A DNA stretch of 54,896 bases, from positions 1 to 54,896 of the forward strand of contig NZ_CAMPJD010000027.1 in the NCBI RefSeq assembly GCF_946886695.1, given 5' to 3'. Every line of letters begins with the position of its first letter. Position 1 is the first letter of the stretch. The DNA comes from an uncultured Pseudoxanthomonas sp. (lineage in GTDB: Bacteria; Pseudomonadota; Gammaproteobacteria; Xanthomonadales; Xanthomonadaceae). Under the pieces are notes generated by a model that worked only from the letters and a program-made list of their open reading frames with translations, did no database searches and was not told the DNA's origin. A program made the position numbers and the translations under genes. This document shows positions 39,250-47,506 of this stretch, in pieces.

Positions 39250-39456
39250 GGCTGTTCTCCACCGGTTGGGCCTGCACGGGCAGGCGGGGACTGCGACGGA
39301 CGCGTTGTGGCCCGCGCCATCCCCGCGCAGGTCGTCCCCGATTCTTGCCTTGCGTGCCGGCAGCGTCAAATGACTTTCGGCATAGATGCGACCTTCGTCG
39401 GACCCGACGGCGCAGGAAGATGCGAAGCAGCGCGCCCCAGGGTAGGGGCACCTGCC

Positions 39457-39550
39457 GTCATCCCAGCGCACGCTGGGATCCACCTTGATCTTCACGTCGT
39501 GCCCGGCAGAGCCTCAAAAGCCAATGGATCCCGGCATGCGCTGGGATGAC
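39457..39550. repeat. REPIN-like inverted pair, family B
   Basis: GTCATCCCAGCGCACGCTGGGATCC faces GGATCCCGGCATGCGCTGGGATGAC. It lies between the two tandem TldD-like genes, just upstream of the stop of paralogue 2. Confidence 0.92.
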
Positions 39551-39559
39551 GGCAGCCCA

Positions 39560-41188
39560 CTACCCGAGTGATCGCGCCGTATTGATGATGTTGACGCCGT
39601 TGAAGCGCGTGGTCGCTGATCCATGCGACACCGCCGACACCTGGCTGGGCTGGCCCTTGCCGTCGAAGAACGAACCGCCGAGGCGGAAGTCGCGTGCATC
39701 GCAGATCGCTGTGCACGCATTCCAGAATTCGGGCGTGCGGATCTGGTAAGCGGCGTCCTCGACCTGGCGGGTCACTTCGCCATTCTTGATCTCGAAGTAC
39801 AGCTGTCCGCCAAACTGCGCGTTGTAGCGTTGCTGGTCGATCGAATACGACCCGCGTCCATGGATGTAGAGGCCGCTCTCCACATCCTTCACCATCTCCG
39901 CCACCGTCAGCGGCGTCTTGCCCGGCGCCAGCGACACATTGGCCATGCGCTGGAACTGCACGCTGCTCCACGAATCGGCGTAGCTGCAGCCGTGCGAGGC
40001 GTCCTCGCCGAGGATGTGCACTTCGTCGCGGGTCGCCTGGTAGTTCACCAGCACGCCGTCCTTGACCAGGTCCCAGCGCCGGGTCTTCACGCCTTCGTCG
40101 TCGTAGCCGACCGCGCCGAGGCTGCGTGGCTCGATCTTGTCAGCGGTGAAGTTGACGATCGGGCTGCCCCACTGGAACTTCTGTTCGCGCTTGTCCAGCG
40201 TGGCGAAGCTGGTACCGGCGTAGTTGGCCTCGTAGCCCAGCACGCGGTCCAGTTCCAGTGGGTGGCCGACGTTCTCGTGGATGGTCAGGAACAGGTTGGA
40301 CGGGTCCAGCACCAGGTCGTACTTGCCCGGCTTCACTGACGGCGCACTCAGCTTGGCACGCGCCTGCTTCGCCGCCGCCAGGATGTCCTCGCGCAGGTCA
40401 TACGAGGCGCCGTAGGCCACCACGCCGCCCGGCAGCGCGAACTTGTCGGCGGCGTTGGCATCCAGATACTCGTAGCCCATGCCCATCGGCGCGGACAGCC
40501 CGTCGCGGCTCTTGAACCGGCCGGTGGCCTTGTCCACCACGGTTACTGTGAAGGGTACCCAGATGCGGTGCACATCCTGGTCGATGTAAGACCCGTCGGT
40601 GCTGGCGAAGTACTTCTGCTCGTTGATCACGAACATGCGCGAGGCGGCGAAGCTGGCGCCTGCGGCGAGTGCGGTGGCGTTGGCGCCCAGCAGCAGGTCC
40701 ACTTTCTCTTTCACCGGCACCGCCATGGCGTTCTTCACGATGGGCGTGCGCCAGGCGACCTCGCCGACATCCTTCAGCGGGGCCAGCTGCACCGGCTTGC
40801 CCTGGATGCGCGCATTGGCGCGGGCGATGGCGACCGCCTGTCGTGCCGCGGCCGCCACGCCATCGGGCGTCTGGTCGTGGGTCGCCGCGAAACCCCATGC
40901 GCCCTGCGCAATCACGCGCACGCCGACGCCGGAGGATTCGGTGTTCACCACGTTCTGCACCTTGTCCTCGCGGGTGATCAGCGACTGTCGCAGGTAGCGG
41001 CCTATACGGACATCGCAATAGCTCGCGCCTGCTGCCGTTGCGGCCGCCAGCGCGGTATCGGCCAGGCGCTTCTTCTTCGCCGCGTCACCGGGTTCCAGCA
41101 ACGCCTCCGCGGCGATCACGCGCGTGCCGGGCAGGGCCAGTCCGGCGAAGGTCAGTCCGCCCAAGGCGAGGAAGTCGCGTCGTTGCAT
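39560..41188 (-). CDS. Tat-exported TldD-type metallopeptidase, paralogue 2
   Basis: A 542-residue protein, about three quarters identical by eye to its neighbour. It starts MQRRDFLALGGLTFAGLALPG, a Tat signal with a cut near VIAAE. The metal motif is TIHENVGHPLELDR (HExxxH), and AICDARDFRLGG sits at the C-terminus. The long stretch RLADTALAAATAAGASYCDVRIGRYLR and the run NEQKYFASTDGSYIDQDVHRIW are nearly identical to paralogue 1, so the pair arose by tandem duplication. The ATG at 41188 is supported by alignment. TldD in E. coli is cytoplasmic, so export here is a clear difference. Confidence 0.9.
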   Translation of the reverse strand: MQRRDFLALGGLTFAGLALPGTRVIAAEALLEPGDAAKKKRLADTALAAATAAGASYCDVRIGRYLRQSLITREDKVQNVVNTESSGVGVRVIAQGAWGFAATHDQTPDGVAAAARQAVAIARANARIQGKPVQLAPLKDVGEVAWRTPIVKNAMAVPVKEKVDLLLGANATALAAGASFAASRMFVINEQKYFASTDGSYIDQDVHRIWVPFTVTVVDKATGRFKSRDGLSAPMGMGYEYLDANAADKFALPGGVVAYGASYDLREDILAAAKQARAKLSAPSVKPGKYDLVLDPSNLFLTIHENVGHPLELDRVLGYEANYAGTSFATLDKREQKFQWGSPIVNFTADKIEPRSLGAVGYDDEGVKTRRWDLVKDGVLVNYQATRDEVHILGEDASHGCSYADSWSSVQFQRMANVSLAPGKTPLTVAEMVKDVESGLYIHGRGSYSIDQQRYNAQFGGQLYFEIKNGEVTRQVEDAAYQIRTPEFWNACTAICDARDFRLGGSFFDGKGQPSQVSAVSHGSATTRFNGVNIINTARSLG

Positions 41189-41312
41189 GTCGGGGTCCGG
41201 AAGCGAAAGCCCCCGGACTGTCGTCGGCATGCAGCGCAGCGTCAAGTGACGCCGGTCATGCCGTGCACACGTGGTGCACAATGCGCCTCATCCCGCACAG
41301 GAATCGCCCCGC

Positions 41313-42146
41313 ATGAAATCCCGTCCGACCTCCAGGCCCGAGAACGACGAGGAGCAGCCACGACTCGCGGTGCTTATCGATGCCGACAACGCCCAGCCCG
41401 CCGTCATCGAAGGCCTGCTGGCGGAAGTGGCCAAGTACGGCGTGGCCAGCGTGAAACGCATCTACGGCGACTTCACCAGCACGCGAATGACCCAGTGGAA
41501 GCAGGCGCTGCTGAAGCATTCGATCAATCCGGTGCAGCAGTTCGCCTATACCAGCGGCAAGAACGCCACCGACAGCTCGCTGATCATCGATGCGATGGAC
41601 CTGATGTACACGCGGCGCTTCGATGGTGTCTGCCTGGTGTCGAGCGACAGCGACTTCACCCGACTGGCGCAGCGGCTGCGCGAGGAAGGCTTGACGGTGT
41701 ATGGCTTCGGCGAACGCAAGACGCCGGACGCGTTCGTGCAGGCGTGCGACAAGTTCATCTACGTTGAAGTGTTGCGCAGCGAGGTGTCCGCGCCGCCACC
41801 GCCGCCGGCCAAGCCCGCGAAGAAGTCCACCAGGCCCGTCGCGAAGAAGCCGGTGCCGCAGGCCGAACCCACCGCGGCGCCGGTGGCCGACGTCGTCAGG
41901 CCGGAATCACTGCCGCTGCGGCTGATCCGTCAGGCCATCGAGGAAGCCAGCGATGACCAGGGCTGGGCCTTCCTCGGCAGCGTCGGCAGCTACCTCAGCA
42001 AGGTACGCCCGGATTTCGATACCCGCCTGTACGGCCACAAGAAGCTCAGCGACCTGCTGAAGGCGCATCCGCGCCACTTCACCGTCGAGGAGCGTGCGGG
42101 TGAGGGCGGGGCGAAGCGCTTCTACGTGCGCGCAGCGGGCGGATGA
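41313..42146 (+). CDS. NYN-domain protein with C-terminal OST-HTH/LOTUS domain
   Basis: A 277-residue protein. The PIN-like NYN domain (about 17-150) has the conserved acidic residues LAVLIDADNAQ (Asp24), DSSLIIDAMD and CLVSSDSDFTRL, consistent with a metal-dependent RNase like LabA/MARF1 relatives. A Pro/Lys linker follows (about 165-200). The C-terminal OST-HTH/LOTUS RNA-binding domain (about 202-275) shows LGSVGSYLSKVRPDFDTRLYGHKKLSDLLKAHP. The ATG at 41313 has AGGA upstream. Its stop overlaps the next start (ATGA). It is divergent from the TldD pair. The RNA target is unknown. Confidence 0.92.
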   Translation: MKSRPTSRPENDEEQPRLAVLIDADNAQPAVIEGLLAEVAKYGVASVKRIYGDFTSTRMTQWKQALLKHSINPVQQFAYTSGKNATDSSLIIDAMDLMYTRRFDGVCLVSSDSDFTRLAQRLREEGLTVYGFGERKTPDAFVQACDKFIYVEVLRSEVSAPPPPPAKPAKKSTRPVAKKPVPQAEPTAAPVADVVRPESLPLRLIRQAIEEASDDQGWAFLGSVGSYLSKVRPDFDTRLYGHKKLSDLLKAHPRHFTVEERAGEGGAKRFYVRAAGG

Positions 42147-42748
42147 TGGCGGAGAAGCCCTTCGCGCCTTCCTGCGAGCGCAACCAGGGGCCGATCCTCG
42201 ACGTGCTGCGCCGTCACTTCGTCAACAGGCGCCGCGTACTGGAAATCGGCAGCGGCACCGGCCAGCATGCGGTGCATTTCGCAACCGCGATGCCTTGGTT
42301 GCAGTGGCAGTGCAGTGATCGCGTGGAGAACCTGCCGGGCGTCGCGGCGTGGCTGGACGATGCTGGCCTGCCCAACACGCCGCCTGCCATAGAGCTGGAT
42401 GTCGATGGGCCTTGGTCCGACGCGACCTTCGATGCCGTCTTCACCGCCAACAGCCTGCACATCATGGGGTGGACGCAGGTGCAGGCGTTCTTCGCCGGCA
42501 TCGCGGCCGTGCTGGAGGACGGTGGCCTGCTGGTGGTCTACGGTCCGTTCAATTACGGCGGCGCATTCACCAGCGACAGCAACCGTGCCTTCGAGCAGTG
42601 GCTGAAGGATCGCGATCCCGCCTCTGGCATACGGGATTTTGAAGCCATCGACGCACTGGCGCGCGGGATCGGCCTGGTGCTCATCGAGGACAACACCATG
42701 CCGGCGAACAACCGCTGCCTGGTCTGGCGCAACCGGCAAACCCTGTAG
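42143..42748 (+). CDS. DUF938 SAM-dependent methyltransferase
   Basis: A 201-residue cytosolic methyltransferase of DUF938. The typical N-terminus is KPFAPSCERNQGPILDVLRRHF, followed by SAM motif I VLEIGSGTGQHAVHF (about 32-46), then AVFTANSLHIMGW and GGLLVVYGPFNYGG. The length is normal. It is coupled to the NYN gene by an ATGA overlap. Its TAG stop (42746-42748) is the TAG of the GTAG head of a family A REP copy. The methylated substrate is unknown. Confidence 0.9.
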   Translation: MMAEKPFAPSCERNQGPILDVLRRHFVNRRRVLEIGSGTGQHAVHFATAMPWLQWQCSDRVENLPGVAAWLDDAGLPNTPPAIELDVDGPWSDATFDAVFTANSLHIMGWTQVQAFFAGIAAVLEDGGLLVVYGPFNYGGAFTSDSNRAFEQWLKDRDPASGIRDFEAIDALARGIGLVLIEDNTMPANNRCLVWRNRQTL

Positions 42749-42937
42749 GAGCGACGTGAGTCGCGACCGCGCGTCCTGAAAAGCCGCGCGACACGGCTGA
42801 AGGTGTGCCAATGCCGATGATGCGCTTGAAACGTGCGTTGCCGGTCCGCTGCTTTCGCCCCGATCCGTGTCAAATGAAGGCGTTCGATCCGCGGTCGCGA
42901 CTCACGTCGCTCCTACAGGGGCTTCGGTCGAAGCCCC
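42745..42937. repeat. REPIN-like inverted pair, family A, plus a family C hairpin
   Basis: GTAGGAGCGACGTGAGTCGCGACCGCG at the left faces CGCGGTCGCGACTCACGTCGCTCCTAC (ending 42916); the interval of about 115 bases is longer than in other copies. Directly after comes GGGGCTTC-GGTC-GAAGCCCC (42918-42937), a single related hairpin. The left GTAG head contains the stop of the DUF938 gene. Confidence 0.88.
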
Positions 42938-42956
42938 GTGCTGGTGGGGCGCCGGT

Positions 42957-45900
42957 TCACGCCGCCTGCACGATGTGCAGCGCCCTCGGGTTGCGCCAGG
43001 TGACCAGCAGCTCGGCTTCGCGCGCCTTGGCCGCGTGCAGGTGCTTTTCCTTGACGTGGCCGTAGCCGCGGATGTGCTCGGGGATGCTGGCGATCTCCAC
43101 CGCCAGGCCCAGCTTGCCGCCATCCAGCGCGGCCAGCAGTTCGGCGACGGTCTTTTCGTAGTCGGCGATCAGCTGGCGCTCGCTCTTGCGCTCGTCGGTA
43201 TAACCGAACACGTCGAAGGTGCCACCGCGCAGGAAGCGCAGCTTCGCCAGCAGGCCGAAGGCCTTGAACATCCACGGGCCGTATTCCTTCTTCATGAGGC
43301 GGCCCTGCGCATCCTTCTTGGCCAGCAGCGGCGGCGCCAGGTGGAAACGCACCTGGTAGTCGCCATCGAACTGCTGCTGCAGCCGGCGCTGGAAATCGCC
43401 GCTGGTGTACAGGCGCGCGACTTCGTACTCGTCCTTGTAGGCCATCAGCTTGAAGAAATAGCGGGCCACGGCCTCGGTCAGCGCGGTGGAACCCGGTGCC
43501 TTCACGTTCTCGGCCGCACGTACCTTCGCCACGAGGTCGGTGTAGCGTCTGGCGTAGGCGCTGTCCTGGTAGTCGGTGAGGAAGGCCGAGCGGCGCGTGA
43601 TCAGCTCGTCCAGCGAGCGCGACAGGCGCAGGTCGTCCAGCGGCAGGAAAGCGACGTTGTCGCCGTTGCCCGCACTGCCTTCCGGCAGGCCGCGCAGCTC
43701 GTTCTCGTTGTCCGGCGTGCGCAGCGCGGCGTTGGAACCCCACTCGGTGCTTTCCCACTCGCCCGGCGGCAGGATCTGCAGCGTGCCCGGCGTGCGCTCG
43801 CTCTCGGTCTGCGTGTTGTGGATCAGGCCGGCGGCTTCCTGCACCGCCTGCGGGTTGACCACGGCCAAGCGGCCCCAGGCGAACGCCGTCTTGTTCATCT
43901 CGATGGCGGCGCCATTGAGTTCGACGGCGCGCATGATGGCGTCGAACGAGATCGGCACCAGGCCCTGCTGCCAGGCGTAGCCCAGCATGAAGAGGTTGCT
44001 GCCGATCGCGTCGCCGATCAGTGCGGTTGCGATCTGCGTGGCATCGACCAGCATCGGATCACGACCACCGAGGGCGACCTTCACGCCGGCGACGATGTCG
44101 GTGGCCGGAAACTGCATGTCCGGATGTGTGGTGAACGTGCCCGGCATCGCCTCGTAGGTGTTCAACACCACCTGCGAACGTTCGCCACGCACCTTCGACA
44201 GCACCCAGTAGTCGTTGACCACCACCATGTCGCAGCCCAGCACCAGGTCGGCCTCGCCGGCGGCGATGCGCACGGCGTGGATGTCTTCCGGCGTGCGCGC
44301 GATGCGGATGTGCGTGGTCACCGCGCCGCCCTTCTGCGCCAGGCCGGTCTGGTCGAGCACGCTGGCGCCCTTGCCTTCCAGGTGGCCGGCCATGCCGAGC
44401 AGCGCGCCGATGGTCACCACGCCGGTGCCACCGACGCCGGTGATCAGGATGTTCCAGGGCTGGTCGAGGTCGGACTTGAATGTCGGTGCCGGCAACGCGG
44501 CCAGCAGATCCGCAGCATTGGCTTTCTTGCCCTTGCGCGGCGTGCCGCCGTGCACGGTGACGAAGCTGGGGCAGAAGCCGTCGACGCAGCGGAAATCCTT
44601 GTTGCAGTTGGACTGGTCGATCTCGCGCTTGCGGCCGAACTCGGTTTCCTTCGGCAGCACCGACACGCAGAAGCTCTTCACGCCGCAGTCGCCGCAGCCT
44701 TCGCAGACCAGCGTGTTGACCATCGTGCGCTTGGCCGGGTCCGGCAGCTTGCCGCGCTTGCGGCGGCGGCGCTTCTCGGTGGCGCAGACCTGGTCGTAGA
44801 TCAGGATGGAGACGCCCTTCACCTCGCGCAGGCGGCGCTGCACGTCGTCCAGTTCCGCGCGGTCGAAGAACTCCACGCCGCTCGGGAACAGCTCGCGCCT
44901 GCTCCACTTGCGCACGTCGTCGCTGACCACCACGATCGTGTCCACGCCCTCGGACCGCATCATGTGCGCGATCTGCGGCACCGACAGCGTGCCGTCCACC
45001 GGCTGGCCGCCGGTCATCGCCACGGCGTCGTTGTAGAGGATCTTGTAGGTGATGTTCACCCCGGTGGCCACCGACTGGCGCACCGCCAGCGAGCCTGAGT
45101 GGAAGAACGTGCCGTCGCCGAGGTTCTGGAAGACGTGCTGCGTCTCGGTGAACGGCGCCTGCCCGGACCACGTCACGCCTTCGCCGCCCATGTGGGTGAA
45201 GGTGTCGGTGTTACGGTCCATCCAGGTGACCATGTAGTGGCAGCCGATGCCGCCGAGCGCGCGCGAGCCTTCCGGCACCACCGTCGAGGTGTTGTGCGGG
45301 CAGCCGCTGCAGTAGTGCGGCACGCGCGGGAAGTTGGCACGCGGCAGCGCCATCTCGGCTTCCTTCTCCTCCATCCAGCGCAGGCGCTGTTCGATGGATT
45401 CCGTGGTGAAGAAGCGCTGGATGCGGCGACCGATGACGCCAGCGATGGTGGCCGGGGTCAGTTCGCCGGTGGACGGCAGGATCCACTCGCCGCCTTCGTC
45501 GTATTTGCCGACGATGGACGGGCGCGTGCCCGCACTGGCCGGCCAGTTGTAGAAGTACTCCTTCATCTGCCGCTCGATGAAGGCGCGCTTCTCCTCCACC
45601 ACCACGATGTCTTCCAGCCCCTTGGCGAATTCGGTGATGCCCACCGGTTCCAGCGGCCATGTCATGCCGACCTTGTAGACGCGGATGCCGATGTCGGCGC
45701 AGGCCTGTTCATCGAGGCCCAGGTACTCCAGCGCCTGCAGCACGTCCAGGTAGCTCTTGCCGGTGGTGACGATGCCCAGCCGCGCGCGTGGCGAGTCCAG
45801 CACGATGCGGTCCACCTTGTTGGCCCGCGCGAATGCCTGCGCCGCGGCGACTGCGTACTTGTGCAGGCGCATTTCCTGATCGAGCGGCGGATTCGGCCAG

Positions 45901-46667
45901 CGGATGTTGAGGCCCCCGGCCGGCATGGCGAAGTCCTCCGGCATCACGATCTGCCGCGCGAACGGATCCACCTGCACCGACGCCGACGACTCCACCGTCT
46001 CGGCGATCGTCTTGAAGCCGATCCAGCGGCCGGTGTAGCGGCTCATCGCCCAGCCCACCAGGCCCAGGTCGAGGATGTCCTGCACGCCGGCCGGGTTGAG
46101 CACCGGCATCATCGCGCTGACGAATTCGTCTTCCGACCCGTGCGGCAGCGTCGAGCTGCGGCAGTTGTGGTCGTCGGCCGCCAGTGCCAGCACGCCGCCG
46201 AACTTCGAGGTGCCAGCGGCATTGCCGTGCTTGAACACGTCGCCGCAGCGGTCCACGCCGGGACCCTTGCCGTACCACATGGAATACACGCCATCGACCT
46301 TGGCGCCGGGGAACAGGTTGGTCTGCTGCGTGCCCCACACCATGGTCGCGCCCAGGTCCTCGTTGAGGCCCGGGATGAACTTCACCGCTGCCGCCTCCAG
46401 ATGCTTGCGCGCCCGCCACAGTTCCAGGTCGAAGCCGCCCAGCGGAGAACCGCGGTAGCCGCTGATGAAGCCGGCGGTGTTCAGCCCGGCCGCCTGGTCG
46501 CGCAGCCGCTGCATCAACGGCAACCGCACCAGCGCCTGCACGCCGCTCAGGTAGATGCGGCCGTCAGTGCGGGTGTATTTGTGCTCCAGCGTGTAATCGC
46601 TGTCGATCACCCCGAGCTGCGGTGTGTTGGCGGACGAGGGCGAGGTGAGTTCGGCGGTGCTGGTCAT
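42957..46667 (-). CDS. Indolepyruvate:ferredoxin oxidoreductase family protein (fused IorA-IorB type)
   Basis: A 1236-residue fusion that would oxidatively decarboxylate aryl- or branched 2-oxo acids with CoA to acyl-CoA, reducing an iron-sulfur carrier. Order: pyrimidine-binding domain (about 40-400), TPP-binding domain with GDGTFFHSGSLAVRQSVATG (about 550-570), an iron-sulfur region with CEGCGDCGVKSFC and RCVDGFCPSF, then the gamma domain (GVGGTGVVTIGALLG). A C-terminal part (DUF6537-like) is last. The ATG at 46667 (MTSTAELTSPS) is chosen over longer frames in the divergent promoter gap. It is typical of aerobic proteobacteria in which this fused form is used in amino-acid catabolism; the precise substrate is inferred. 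Confidence 0.9.
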   Translation of the reverse strand: MTSTAELTSPSSANTPQLGVIDSDYTLEHKYTRTDGRIYLSGVQALVRLPLMQRLRDQAAGLNTAGFISGYRGSPLGGFDLELWRARKHLEAAAVKFIPGLNEDLGATMVWGTQQTNLFPGAKVDGVYSMWYGKGPGVDRCGDVFKHGNAAGTSKFGGVLALAADDHNCRSSTLPHGSEDEFVSAMMPVLNPAGVQDILDLGLVGWAMSRYTGRWIGFKTIAETVESSASVQVDPFARQIVMPEDFAMPAGGLNIRWPNPPLDQEMRLHKYAVAAAQAFARANKVDRIVLDSPRARLGIVTTGKSYLDVLQALEYLGLDEQACADIGIRVYKVGMTWPLEPVGITEFAKGLEDIVVVEEKRAFIERQMKEYFYNWPASAGTRPSIVGKYDEGGEWILPSTGELTPATIAGVIGRRIQRFFTTESIEQRLRWMEEKEAEMALPRANFPRVPHYCSGCPHNTSTVVPEGSRALGGIGCHYMVTWMDRNTDTFTHMGGEGVTWSGQAPFTETQHVFQNLGDGTFFHSGSLAVRQSVATGVNITYKILYNDAVAMTGGQPVDGTLSVPQIAHMMRSEGVDTIVVVSDDVRKWSRRELFPSGVEFFDRAELDDVQRRLREVKGVSILIYDQVCATEKRRRRKRGKLPDPAKRTMVNTLVCEGCGDCGVKSFCVSVLPKETEFGRKREIDQSNCNKDFRCVDGFCPSFVTVHGGTPRKGKKANAADLLAALPAPTFKSDLDQPWNILITGVGGTGVVTIGALLGMAGHLEGKGASVLDQTGLAQKGGAVTTHIRIARTPEDIHAVRIAAGEADLVLGCDMVVVNDYWVLSKVRGERSQVVLNTYEAMPGTFTTHPDMQFPATDIVAGVKVALGGRDPMLVDATQIATALIGDAIGSNLFMLGYAWQQGLVPISFDAIMRAVELNGAAIEMNKTAFAWGRLAVVNPQAVQEAAGLIHNTQTESERTPGTLQILPPGEWESTEWGSNAALRTPDNENELRGLPEGSAGNGDNVAFLPLDDLRLSRSLDELITRRSAFLTDYQDSAYARRYTDLVAKVRAAENVKAPGSTALTEAVARYFFKLMAYKDEYEVARLYTSGDFQRRLQQQFDGDYQVRFHLAPPLLAKKDAQGRLMKKEYGPWMFKAFGLLAKLRFLRGGTFDVFGYTDERKSERQLIADYEKTVAELLAALDGGKLGLAVEIASIPEHIRGYGHVKEKHLHAAKAREAELLVTWRNPRALHIVQAA

Positions 46668-46742
46668 GGCGGGCCCAAAGCGGCTGGCGTGGCCCGAAAA
46701 CCCCTCGGGCATGAAGGCGCGCATTGTAACAGCGGCTTTTTC

Positions 46743-46758
46743 TGTGACGCCTGTCACT
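46743..46758. promoter_or_regulatory. Candidate CRP/Clp-type binding site
   Basis: TGTGACGCCTGTCACT matches the CRP consensus TGTGA-N6-TCACA with one mismatch, and its core GTGAC-GCCT-GTCAC is a perfect inverted repeat. It lies between the divergent oxidoreductase (start 46667) and exported-protein (start 46823) genes. In xanthomonads the CRP-like protein Clp recognises this type of motif. This is a sequence match only. Confidence 0.4.
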
Positions 46759-46822
46759 CGGCTGTTGTGCGTTGCAGCGGTTAGGATGGCAGTCGGGGGA
46801 ACACTGTTGTCTGGGGGATGCT

Positions 46823-47455
46823 GTGAAATCCGGTAAATATCTGCTGCTGGCCGCCGTGCTGGCATTGAGCGTTTTTTCGGCGCAGGCGCAGAACCTGCCG
46901 AAGCCGAAGGAGTTCTATTTCGACGAAGACCGCGCGGCGGCACCCGTGGTGGCGATCACCGGCGTGGAAGGCGACGCGTTGATCGACCAGCTGATGAAGG
47001 CGCGCGAACGCGGCCGCAAGACGGTGGAAGCCACCGCCCAGCTGGCGCATGTCGCCATTGCGGGCGGCCGTGCCGATCTGGGCGGACAGCTGTATCAGCA
47101 GGCGCTGGCCGGTGCACAGGACGGCAGCCATACATGGCGGTCGATCCGCTGGAATTACGGCTGGGATCTCTACCGGCAGGGACAATTCCAGGAGGCGCTG
47201 GACCAATGGATCCCGCTGGTGGGCGCCGTAGGCGGGGCCTCGTGGGTCCCGCCCACGCTGGCGCTGGCGTTGTGGAAGCTGGACCGCAAGGATGAAGCCG
47301 TGCAGTGGTTCGGCGCCGCCGTGCGCACCGAGCCCACGCAGTGGACCGACGCGCGGAACTTCGCGGCACTGCTGCCGGACTGGCGGCAGGAAGACCGCGA
47401 CACGCTGGCCGAAGTACTCGGCGCGTGGCAGGTCAATCCGCCGACGTGGCCGTAA
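46823..47455 (+). CDS. Exported TPR-like conserved protein
   Basis: A 210-residue protein starting with GTG (VKSGKYLLL) after a GGGGGA ribosome site. The signal peptide spans about residues 1-22 (ending AQAQ). The mature protein is helical, with TPR-like spacing in its second half: QLYQQALAGAQ, WDLYRQGQFQEALDQWIPL and LALWKLDRKDEAVQWFGAAVR. It has the WNYGWDLYRQG and WTDARNFAALLPDWR stretches often kept in xanthomonad homologues. A CRP-like site is about 65 nt upstream. Function unknown. Confidence 0.78.
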   Translation: MKSGKYLLLAAVLALSVFSAQAQNLPKPKEFYFDEDRAAAPVVAITGVEGDALIDQLMKARERGRKTVEATAQLAHVAIAGGRADLGGQLYQQALAGAQDGSHTWRSIRWNYGWDLYRQGQFQEALDQWIPLVGAVGGASWVPPTLALALWKLDRKDEAVQWFGAAVRTEPTQWTDARNFAALLPDWRQEDRDTLAEVLGAWQVNPPTWP

Positions 47456-47506
47456 TGCGTAATATCGGCGGCTGAAGGCGCGCGCGGTGCGCGCCATCGT
47501 CCGACG

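Noticed and set aside
42745..42937. Possible CRISPR or small-RNA gene from the repeated hairpins
   Set aside because: The repeats are inverted pairs with GTAG heads and differing spacers, not direct repeats with regular spacing, and no cas gene is near.
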